A DNA stretch of 11,024 nt from contig JAAMXP010002282.1 in assembly GCA_019693395.1 (NCBI GenBank), positions 805 through 11,828 on the forward strand, in the 5' to 3' direction. The first letter of the stretch is position 1; the number at the start of each line of letters is the position of its first letter. The translations under genes and the position numbers were made by a program. The DNA comes from Ettlia oleoabundans (taxonomy: Eukaryota; Chlorophyta; Chlorophyceae; Chlamydomonadales). The notes below the pieces were generated by a model, which saw nothing but the letters and a program-made list of their open reading frames with translations, did no database searches and was not told where the DNA came from. Positions 1 to 7,449 of this stretch are shown piece by piece.

Positions 1-204
1 GGGGGGCACTGAAAAGTCAGGCGTGCTGGGCGAGAGTGCGGGTTCTATTGCCCTTCCTGTGAGTTGTAGCAGGCTGGAAAGGCAGTGTGTGTCATGCGCT
101 TCAGCAGAACTGGCTTGCCTTTTGCTGCCTACACAGTTTCTTTCTTCAATCAATTACGTCCTTCAAATCCAGACTCCTGACAAACAGCATGTGTGCCCAC
201 TCAG

Positions 205-834
205 GAGCGGTACCTTTGTGCATCCGAGCGGTACCTTCCGGCACAGTACCTGGCGGTGAAGGCAGCTGCCCTTAAGCTGCAGGAGCAGAGGGGAAGGGTG
301 GCACGTGCCGACATCCAGCGCCTGCCCTTCCAGGTCGATCCGCAGCGCATTGGCAGGTGGGTGGTTGCTTTTTAATGCTTGCTTATAAAGTGACAATGAG
401 TGAATGGTTTTGCCGTTGTTACGAGTTGTAACGATGTAAATTCTTACCAAGTCGACCCCACAGCACATTGGCAGGTGGGTGGTTGATACATACGATGTTT
501 CGGTGATTTCAGTAAGGGGGTTTGGCGGAGTTGTTGAGTTGGCACTCTGCGCCCCACCCCAAACCCATCGCTTTATAACACCTGCTCCCTGCGCTGCCCT
601 GCCCTGCCCTGCTCCATCCCATAGCTCAGACCCCGTCTCCCTGCCCCATCGCAATGCTCCCGGCCATGCGCCATGGAGTTGCTTTGGACAGCGAAACTTG
701 CCTCCATATCCTGCCCTGTGCGCTGCAGGCTCTACGACTTCTTCCTGCAGCAAGGCTGGGTGACGGCAGGCGCAGGCAGCGGCAGCAAGCCCCACTCACA
801 GCAGCAGCAGCAGCAGCATTGGGCCGCAGGGTGA
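205..834 (+). CDS. ADA2: C-terminal two exons of a SWIRM-domain protein, ADA2-like transcriptional adaptor (5' partial)
   Basis: Two exons are visible: 205-356, after acceptor CTCAG, and 729-834, joined in phase 2 across intron 357-728 (AG|gtgggt ... ctgcag|G) and ending at TGA 832-834. The joined peptide begins ERYLCASERYLPAQYLAVK, continues through FQVDPQRIGR and completes the fold with LYDFFLQQGWV, then a short Gly/Ser/Gln tail. The pattern LC-x5-LPxxYLxxK, followed by a Val-Asp-Pro helix and YDFF..GW, is that of the SWIRM domain at the C-terminus of ADA2. ADA2 links GCN5-type acetyltransferase to SAGA-like complexes in the nucleus. SWI3 and LSD1 SWIRM domains lack the LC...LP..YL start, so I favour ADA2. 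The SANT and ZZ domains of ADA2 would lie upstream of the window, so the family call rests on this domain alone. Bases 1-204 read as the preceding intron. A six-Gln run precedes the stop. No TGTAA signal is seen close downstream. Confidence 0.6.
334..485 (+). repeat. Duplicated exon-end plus splice-donor segment inside the SWIRM gene intron
   Basis: The last 23 bases of the exon ending at 356 and the first 11 of the intron (334-367) recur at 451-485, 117 bp downstream. Both copies contain ATTGGCAGGTGGGTGGTTG. The upstream part of the second copy has a few changes (GTCGACCCCACAGCACATTG against GTCGATCCGCAGCGCATTG). The second copy therefore carries an intact-looking second donor at 474. Confidence 0.85.
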
Positions 835-1030
835 CTATGGCTGGCTGGATGATGGCGGGGGCAGGCAGCAGCAGCAAAACTTACCACCACCGCCACCACT
901 ACCAGCAGCATCATTGGGGCACAGGCGGACCATGGTTGGGTGGTGACGGCTGGCACAAGCAGCAGCAGCTAGACCTACCACCACCGCCATCACCACCACC
1001 ACCAGCATCGGGCGGCAGGTGTGGGAGGGG
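751..1030 (+). repeat. Imperfect tandem repeat of about 90-95 bp spanning the SWIRM gene stop codon
   Basis: Three diverged units begin near 751, 845 and 936. Each has a Gly-Trp codon pair, a Gly/Ala/Ser-rich part, CAGCAGCAG, in units two and three a CCACCACCGCCA tract, then a CAGCATtgGG-like end. Unit one is coding and ends at TGA 832. Units two and three keep Gln/Pro/His-rich open stretches, but not in one continuous frame with unit one. They are either 3' UTR or a former longer C-terminal tail cut off by an indel. Confidence 0.6.
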
Positions 1031-1224
1031 TTGGCCGTTTATGGCGGTTTTGCGATTGACCAGGGCAGCTAGCACCCGCACAGCCGGCTCAGTACCAGTA
1101 CAAGGTTGGTAACAGCATCCTGCTGCGTGCTGCGCATTGCTGGTGCACCTGCCTCCCGCTTTCAATGCCGTGCGACTCTTCTTGACCGCATTTCCTGACT
1201 CAGCACCACACTTGAATAAGCCAT

Positions 1225-1253
1225 CTGTGTCGCAAGTTCCGTTGCGGTTAGAC
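1225..1253 (-). repeat. Dispersed short repeat, inverted copy
   Basis: Read on the - strand this segment gives GTCTAACCGCAACGGAACTT followed by GCGACACAG. It matches 10020-10060 on the + strand almost exactly, and 8333-8380 more loosely. It lies outside any gene model. Confidence 0.75.
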
Positions 1254-1270
1254 GGATATAAAACACACAC

Positions 1271-1292
1271 ATGCATGCATGCATGCATGCAT
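1271..1292. repeat. (ATGC)n microsatellite
   Basis: Five and a half perfect ATGC units, preceded by a short CA tract at about 1261-1270. The tract is self-complementary and can form a hairpin. Confidence 0.95.
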
Positions 1293-1618
1293 AACCAACT
1301 GGACTTTCTATCTTTTCCTGCTCCACCGCTGACTGACACAGCTCACTTGGTAACAGTCGTGACAGACAGCTATCCCGAAGTGTTTGTCAGCAAACTAAAA
1401 GGGAATATACGGGGGCATCCGCCACAGCGAGGGCTGGCGTGACTCTCGTAAGCGCTTCACAATGCACTTGTATGCCTGTTGATTAAGGAGGTATTGAGTG
1501 CTTTTCCAGTCAATGAATCCTGGGAGCGCAGGCGGGTTCTACTGCACGTCTATAGAGATCCGTTGTGCTGCAATATTGATTCAATGTGTTCAAATGAGCG
1601 CCTGCCTGGCGCTGCAGC

Positions 1619-2117
1619 ATGGTCAGAAGTGAAGCAATCAGCAGAGCTTTGTGCCTGCCGACGCTTCACGGTGCTGTTGATGAGATGGTGTTCACCCGTT
1701 CAGACCAGAACGCGCAGCAGTCGCTGTTCCAGGCCCTGAGCAGACGAAATGCGGCGGCAGCACGGGAGATTATGCAGGCTCATGGACGTGATATCGAGCT
1801 TTGCGTGGAAGGCATCACTGCGCTGCATTTCGCGGCGGTCATGGGCTGTAGCGAAGCATTGTCCGCGATCACTGCCGCTGGTGTTGCCATCGATAGCCTG
1901 GTTCCGCAGCCCACTGTGCAGCCGGCATTGTCTGCCGAAATGTGTGAGCTGCTGACGCCCGCGCAGAAGGGCGTTGCTGCCTGGCATGACGGCGCTGGCA
2001 GTCGCTTGCAGGTGGGCTCACGCCACCCCCACCAGTTGTGTTATGCACTGTTCCGAGGCAGGCGGCGACGATGTAGCCAGCAGCGCCGGCGGGCGGCGAC
2101 TCTGGCCCATGCGTTGA
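1619..2117 (+). pseudogene. Ankyrin-repeat protein fragment with a broken frame
   Basis: From 1619 a frame (MVRSEAISRA...) runs through LFQALSRRNAAAAREIMQA and GITALHFAAVMGCSEALSAI (about residues 36-90). This is a typical ankyrin helix-turn-helix, with the G-x-TALHFAA signature. The similarity then leaves that frame: at 1983-2009 another frame gives GMTALAVACRW, a second ankyrin-type signature, and reaches TGA at 2115-2117. Losing one G from the GGG run near 1969-1971 would connect the two frames. The original frame instead continues to a stop at 2174-2176 as Arg-rich, domain-free sequence. I see either a decayed ankyrin gene, a single-base error, or an unrecognised splice; a donor-like AG|GTGGGC lies at 2009. 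The start codon is uncertain; an internal ATG at 1685 is also possible. The partner or role cannot be inferred from ankyrin repeats. Confidence 0.5.
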
Positions 2118-2910
2118 GCAGCAGGCGCCTGGCTATACAGGCGCGCTGCCACCACGGGATCAACGGCTCATCTTGAACCGCCGTCAGATTGTGCCACCAA
2201 GCCTCCCGCGTCGGCTCGGGCCACATCTTCAGCGTCCAACGCTCGGCGGAGCGCGTTGCCCATTGCAACGCTGGCGGTTAAACATGGATAGTGATGCTGT
2301 GTTCAATACTAGTGTAGGAATCGGGAACAAGGCATTGGCCGCCGCTCGGCTCTCTCAGCTAGTTAGCTGAAAGCCAGCGTTGCTTTTGTTCAACAAATGC
2401 GTACTTCGGTTAGCCCCAACTCGAGGCACATGGACAGGACAGCACGCAGTTGCATCCATGCGCTACACGTACCTCCCAGGAAGTAGTGCCGCCCGGCCAG
2501 CTGAGGACAGCCGCTCAAGCAACTTTGCTGTGTTGCACGACATGAGTAATGGACAAACCGGCGCCGCAACAGCAGAATGTGGGGCTTCGGATTGCACTCA
2601 TGAGGCCATCTAGGTTGATTGGGAAGAGCAAGTGTTGCACAAACAGCTGACAATAACACAGTGGCCTGGGTACAGTTGTGAACTGGTACATGTTGTGTTT
2701 CAAGTGCAGCATGCCTCCAGATGCATGCGGTACTGATGCTGCTTAGAGCTGAGCCAAGCCACTCTTCTTACACCTGGCGCATCCTCCTGGCGTTGTACAC
2801 CATGGTGTGATGGTGCCAAGCGAGGGGAAGAGGGGCGGCTCCTATGCCTTTTTCCACTTCTAAGCACCTGCACTCCATGCCTCATGCCCCCGCCTCCAAC
2901 AAGCACTTCC
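2118..2910. other. Intergenic region with no recognisable gene
   Basis: Short open frames exist on both strands, but none shows a domain, conserved motif or plausible splice chain. A - strand TGTAA at 2768-2772 could be a second, distal poly(A) signal for the - strand gene that ends at 3055. Confidence 0.5.
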
Positions 2911-3070
2911 TGCCTCATGTTTCCCGGTGAACACCAGCCTCATGTCTCCAGGTTAGCACCTGCGCCCAACGAGCGCCAGCCTCATGTTTACATGTGAGCG
3001 CCAGCCTCATGTCTCCAGGTGACACCAGCTATTGGCTCCAGGTAATCGCCAGCCTCATGTCTCCAGGTGA
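2911..3070. repeat. Minisatellite derived from the end of the CSN8 coding sequence
   Basis: The core CAGCCTCATGTCTCCAGGTGA occurs at 3050-3070 and 3002-3022, with variants at 2977-2997, 2935-2955 and 2911-2930, plus a partial copy (GGCTCCAGGTAA) at 3034-3045. Spacing is irregular (about 24-48 bp). On the - strand the 3050-3070 copy is the final coding part of CSN8 (...His-Leu-Glu-Thr-stop), so the other copies are 3' UTR duplicates of the CDS end. Confidence 0.85.
2988..2992 (-). terminator. TGTAA poly(A) signal for the CSN8 gene
   Basis: TGTAA on the - strand, 63 bases after the CSN8 stop codon, is the polyadenylation signal typical of chlorophyte algae. It sits inside one minisatellite copy, where CTGGAGACATG has become ATGTAAACATG. 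Confidence 0.6.
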
Positions 3071-4856
3071 ACGACATACTCAGCCAGCCGCTGCAGGCTC
3101 CGCTGCGCCGCGGCTTCACCAGCCCCCGGTGCTGCTGCTGGGTGCTTCACATCCACTAGCCCGTCCACCACATTCCACCCCTTGCCAGCCGCACCTTCAA
3201 AATTGGGGCATCAGCAAGACATGCACAAGGTTGATTGCCGGACAGCATTGGCAGCACAGTAGGAGTAGTAGCAGCACCTTTGACAGCTGCAACCAATAGT
3301 CAGTTGGCAGCATGGAACACACAACCAGCTATAGGAGGCAAGCACCATGAGACCCGCACATTGGACACCGGTGCAGTCTGTGCAAGCAGGCAACCCAACT
3401 TCACAACAAGCCCTTAAGTGCAAGTCTGAGCCCCTGCTTTGGAATGCAGGGGCGCAGCACGAGCGCATCCCGCGCCACATCAGCAGCCTTTGTGTGCAAG
3501 CAAGCAAGCAAGCAAGCCCAGCGCCCAACTTGCCCCTGATAGGCCTCATCCCCCAGCGCTCTTCATTGCACTTATCCCTCGCCACATTTGAATCCATGCA
3601 AGCAAGCAAGCAAGCAAGCACACCTGGCAACTGATAGGCTCAAATTCCCTGCCACCAGTTCTTGCACTCACCCTGAGCTGCTTCCGCCTCCGAACAGCCC
3701 AACAATGCTGCCAGCTTGCCCACGCTAATGCTGGCATATGCGCGGCCCACTAACGCCAGCATCTGCTGCCTAGTACGCTCTGCTATTGCTGCTGCTAGTG
3801 GCTGCGTCTGCGGGCTCCATGCAAACTGTATTATGAGGGAAAGTTGGGCAGAGAAGGTGTGCTTTTACCATCACGGTTGATGCAGAGAACAGCAGGTGCT
3901 ACGGCAACTGTCAGCTGTAATGAGGAGCACCAACTTGTTGCTGTTATGAACTGTGACACCATGCAACACATTGCTCTGCAGGGCGGCAGCAAGCCCTACA
4001 GGAGCCTGGGCATAACTGTCCAGAAGCATACAAGCAATGTGCTGGCCGGTGAGCCAGCTGGGCCCTTTGGCGGGCACGCAGGCAAAGCAGGCAAGGAGGC
4101 GAGGCAAGGAGACGGGCAGGCGGGCAGGCGGGCACGCGCAGAACACAGGCAGGCGGGCAGGCAGGCAGGCAGGCGACAGGCAGGCAAGCTCACAGGCACC
4201 CAGGCAATTGGGCGGGCAAGGCAGGCAGGCAGGCGGGCACCCACACCTGCAGCGCGGACCACACTTGTTGATAGTCTTTCATCCACAGCCGCTGCAGCAG
4301 CCCAAATGCTGCCTGCAACTCCTGGCTGCCTTGCTTGATGTCGTCGGGCGTGCGCTTGTAGAGAAAGCGCGCGTCCTCTCTGCAACATCATGGGACGCCG
4401 CAAGGGTGGTGACGTCAGGGGCCATTAAAACCCGACCTCATGCGCAGCAAAATCTTGCGGTTTGTACCGATATATGCGGCAGCAAACTAAGGGGTACTGT
4501 TGAAAACAACAGGCATGCTGCCCTGCACTTTAAAAAGGTGCCAGGCAGCAATCAAGCGACAGCAACATCACAGCAGCGGCGGCACTCACAGGCGGGCTAC
4601 ATACACGTGCGCCAGCAGGTGCAGGGCGTGTGGCCACTGCTCCGATGACAGAGCGGACGGTTCCTGCAGCAAAGCAGCTAGCGGTCTGTCAGGGAAGGTG
4701 GCAGGAGGGCCCGCAGAGAGTGATCGCGGCCATATGGCACGATCGCTGCTGCATACAGATGCGCACTTCCAGTTCTGCGTTGTCAAGTGCGTCTCCTAAT
4801 TCGTCGAAGCGGTGCTGCTCCACTAGCTGAGCGATCGCGGCAAGTCTCGCGTCCAT
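3055..4856 (-). CDS. CSN8: COP9 signalosome subunit 8 (complete, five exons)
   Basis: CSN8 is the smallest subunit of the nuclear COP9 signalosome, which removes NEDD8/RUB from cullins and so tunes ubiquitin ligases. The exons on the - strand are 4856-4767, 4663-4590, 4379-4247, 3825-3672 and 3194-3055. All junctions are GT-AG and the phases agree, giving 591 nt and 196 residues; plant CSN8 is about 197. Visible family blocks are: FDELGDALDNAELE then EQWPHALHLLAHVYV (residues 17-53); DARFLYKRTPDDIK and LQRLWMKDYQQVW (about 57-95); QMLALVGRAYASISVGKLAA, the PCI-like winged-helix region (about 120-140); and the C-terminal LQRLAEYVVHLET. ATG 4856 starts the first helix, and no better start is nearby. 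Intron 1 has alternative splice choices (for example donor GATC|gtgcca with acceptor gacag), but 4767/4663 gives family-like spacing. The first exon faces the methyltransferase gene. Introns 3 and 4 carry CAGG and CAAG repeats. The gene looks intact. Confidence 0.93.
3470..3641. repeat. Duplicated unit with (CAAG)n tracts in CSN8 intron 4
   Basis: Two CAAG tracts (about 3498-3517 and 3599-3619) each sit in a related context: GCCACAT about 20-30 bases before, and ACTTGCCCCTGATAGGC or GCAACTGATAGGCTCA after. This suggests an old tandem duplication of a roughly 100-bp unit inside the intron. Confidence 0.7.
4074..4238. repeat. G-rich CAGG/CGGG repeat array in CSN8 intron 3
   Basis: Interspersed GCAGGCAGGCGGGCAGG units fill about 165 bp. 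The + strand is strongly G-rich and may form G-quadruplexes. Long open frames through it translate only to Ala/Gly/Arg/Gln or Pro/Ala/Cys/Leu repeats. Confidence 0.9.
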
Positions 4857-5161
4857 GGCGCCAAGGTTTGTCGTATAGATACTGCGCTAGGTTAACTCAG
4901 CAATGCTTCAGCGGGGAGCGACATGCGTTGCCAACCCGAGCGCCAGCTAGCGCAGCATGGACAGCACGACCTTGGTTTTGCCACTTGTTGAGGGTAATCG
5001 ACCCGCTAATGCCGGCATACGACCATCGTAAAAACACATGCCTCTTCCACAACTCCTGTAGCTTGTCATGCCCGTTGCAGAGAGCTCACTATAACCCTGC
5101 CCATTCCCGCATCACTGGCGAGCTCCAGCATTGCCAAGAATCTCTGAGTCGTACAGCTCTC
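4857..5161. promoter_or_regulatory. Divergent promoter region between CSN8 and the methyltransferase gene
   Basis: Only 305 bp separate the two start codons (4856 - and 5162 +). The segment must hold both 5' UTRs and promoters unless there is an upstream non-coding exon. A TATAA at 5090-5094, about 70 bases before the methyltransferase ATG, is a possible TATA-like element, though close for a 5' UTR. No clear TATA element is seen on the CSN8 side. Confidence 0.55.
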
Positions 5162-7417
5162 ATGGCAAGCCCCTCTGGGAGTGCCGGGCCCATTCGGCGC
5201 TCCAGCAGGGCCAGCCAGGCCCGGCTGGAGGGACGGCCCTCCCCTTACACCTCGCAGCTCGTTCTCCCCAGCGACAACATGTACAGGTGCGGACCGGGCA
5301 ATCCAATTTCGGATAAGGACCTGCTGCAAACGTTTCGAGACGGTAGGAGCAGCTTGAGGGGTGGTGGCGGCGGCAGCAATGTGCTGCGCGTTGCGAATGC
5401 CCCGCCCAGCGGCAGGCGAGTGGCAAAACCCGCAACACCTAGCGGTATTGCAATAGCACCCACAATAACAGCAAGGGGAGCAGTTACCGCAGCTCGGCAG
5501 CAGCCCAGCAGCAGCCGAACCGCGACGCTGCCGCTGCCAGCAGTGCCGCTGGAGGATGCGGCGGCGCAACCGGCCGCACAGCAACAGGCCGCCCCACCTC
5601 TGTCACAACAGCAGCGGAACCAGCAACAAGTGCTCCAGGAGGGGCAAGTTCTTCAGCAGCAGGGTCCTACAGAGGAAGCGGGCCCCGAGCCATGCCCCAC
5701 TGAGGGCGAGGGGGAACGGTACTCCGCGCCGCCGTCCCCTCTAGGTGACGGCATGCCTCCAACTGGCGACAACAGTGATGGCCGGCAGGTTGTGGGCAGC
5801 AGCAGCCAGCAGCTTGTCGCTGACAACAGGCAAGAGGCTGCCAGCAGTACCAGCCAGCAGCTGGCTGGTGGAAGCTGCTCACCAGCCGGCACTGCTGCTG
5901 GCAGCAAAGGGGATGATGGCTGCACTGGGGAGGGGGTCAGTCACCCTAGCCCAGATCATCAGGCCACAGATCGCGGCAGTGGTGGTGCAAGCCGACATCA
6001 AGCTGCAGGCGGGTCACAAGGACGGGCCCGTAGCTTGCGGCGCAGCCGGCGCCTCAGCAAATGCAACACCCCCGCTGCTTCTGTGGATGCAACTGCAATT
6101 GCAACACCTCTCGCGCCAGCGGGAAGGGCAGCAGTTGCAGCACTGAGGGAAGCACCCATTGCGCCGGGGGTGCTTGATGAGCAAGCAAGAGAGGAGGCAG
6201 AGGAGGAGGGAGCAGGGACGAGGGGCGGGCAAGCAGTTGAGGAGGGAGAGGAGTTGGAGTTTGATGCTCACAGCAACCAGCGGGAGTGGAAGCTGGAAGC
6301 TTACGAGGAGGACACCAGCAGGTGGGTGGTGCATTTGTTGATAACAATGGGTGGGTGGTGCATCAGTAGCAGCATAATCGTGGCAGCACGGCATCAGCAT
6401 AGCGAGAACCCACAAATTGGCAGGTGGGAGTTTGGCTTGCTACGATTGTGAGCGTGACCTCCCAACGCCAGCTGCCTCCGCAAATGTGCCTGGCGCATAC
6501 CATCACCTGATCGCGCAGTCCACTTTCCATGCCGCAAGCACGTTGATTGCATCAGCATACCAGAAGTGCACGTGTGGCCTCTGCTGCAGCCAAGCGGAAG
6601 CCATCCGGGCGAGGCTTACAGACCAAGGCCACACCGGCTTCCGCCTGTGGCGCTCAGTGAGGTGCCTGGAGACTGAGGCGGATGAGAACCGCTTCGTCAG
6701 CTACAGGTGGGTACTGCTGTACTGCTGTACTGCTGTACTGCTGTATTAGTGCTGTGATGCTGTGGGCCAGTGTACTGCTGTGTTACTATGTAACGCCGGC
6801 CCCCTTTACTGCTGCACACCTGACGTCACGATACACTCAAAGTTTGAACCGTTAAATACAGGCAACTACGCTGCAGTGCTGTCAAAACATTGCATTGCCC
6901 TCCAATGCTTTTTCGTTGTATAGCCGTTTGCTTTGGTACTTTTCACCACTGTACAGCGCTCTCTTCGTGTGCTTGTCAGTGGCTGGTGCTCAAGTACATG
7001 CGTGGCCCATGATGCTGCTCCTGTACCTGCTGCCGCCCGAAATTTGCAGTCATCAGTTGTTGTACTGCAATATTGTACCTGCAGCAGATCTCAGGTCTGT
7101 ACCCTGTAACCCCCCCCCACCCCCCCACCCATTATCTTTCGAACAAAGATTCTCCCCTCCTGCTCTGCTGCTCTGCTGCTTGGCTACAATGCAGCGTGGG
7201 CAACGCTGTGCTGATGCCTTGGGATCGCAAATATGACGATCGGGAAGGGGTGGCAATAGGAATCATACTGGCCTTTGTGGAGGTGACGGGTGCTGCTCAC
7301 ATTTTCGCCCTCCCGCCAGCCCAGCTGCGTGATCCTATGCCTGCTTGCTTGCCTGCCCCACCCGCCACTAAGTAAGTGGGGTAAAACTCCTGCCCCTGCC
7401 AGCCGCGCTCTGGAGTG

Positions 7418-7449
<32 letters not shown>

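Larger units (their letters stand above)
835..1618. other. Gene-poor stretch after the SWIRM gene
   Basis: Apart from the low-complexity repeat units up to about 1030, the ATGC tract and one dispersed-repeat copy, I see no convincing exon. Open frames on both strands here translate to repeat or unstructured sequence without a recognisable domain. It may hold the 3' UTR of the SWIRM gene and the 5' side of the ankyrin locus. Confidence 0.5.

Noticed and set aside
428..438. TGTAA poly(A) signals on the + strand
   Set aside because: They lie in the intron between the two SWIRM exons. Use there would cut the domain in half, so I do not call them as the gene end.
911..1339. - strand open frame of 142 codons
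   Set aside because: It is built from an ATGC microsatellite, a dispersed-repeat copy and Gly/His-rich low complexity. No domain or splice support.
2911..3070. CRISPR-like array
   Set aside because: The spacing is irregular, the cores diverge and overlap the CSN8 stop codon, and the genome is eukaryotic. It is a minisatellite.
3996..4648. Overlapping open frames on both strands rich in Gly/Arg/Ala/Gln or Pro/Ala/Cys/Leu
   Set aside because: They are translations of the CAGG/CGGG array in CSN8 intron 3 and of CSN8 exon 3 shadows. The - strand reading with CSN8 exons explains the real coding part.
4787..5161. Upstream extension of the methyltransferase reading frame to an ATG at 4787
   Set aside because: The frame is open, but it overlaps CSN8 exon 1 on the opposite strand and lacks conserved features. 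ATG 5162 fits a divergent promoter better.
6424..6589. Coding sequence between 6424 and 6589 (frame with YDCERDLPTPAAS) as part of methyltransferase exon 2
   Set aside because: The frame is open, but acceptors at 6423, 6471 and 6563 do not match the phase of the exon 1 donor. CTGCTGCAG at 6589 does, and it has a better pyrimidine tract.
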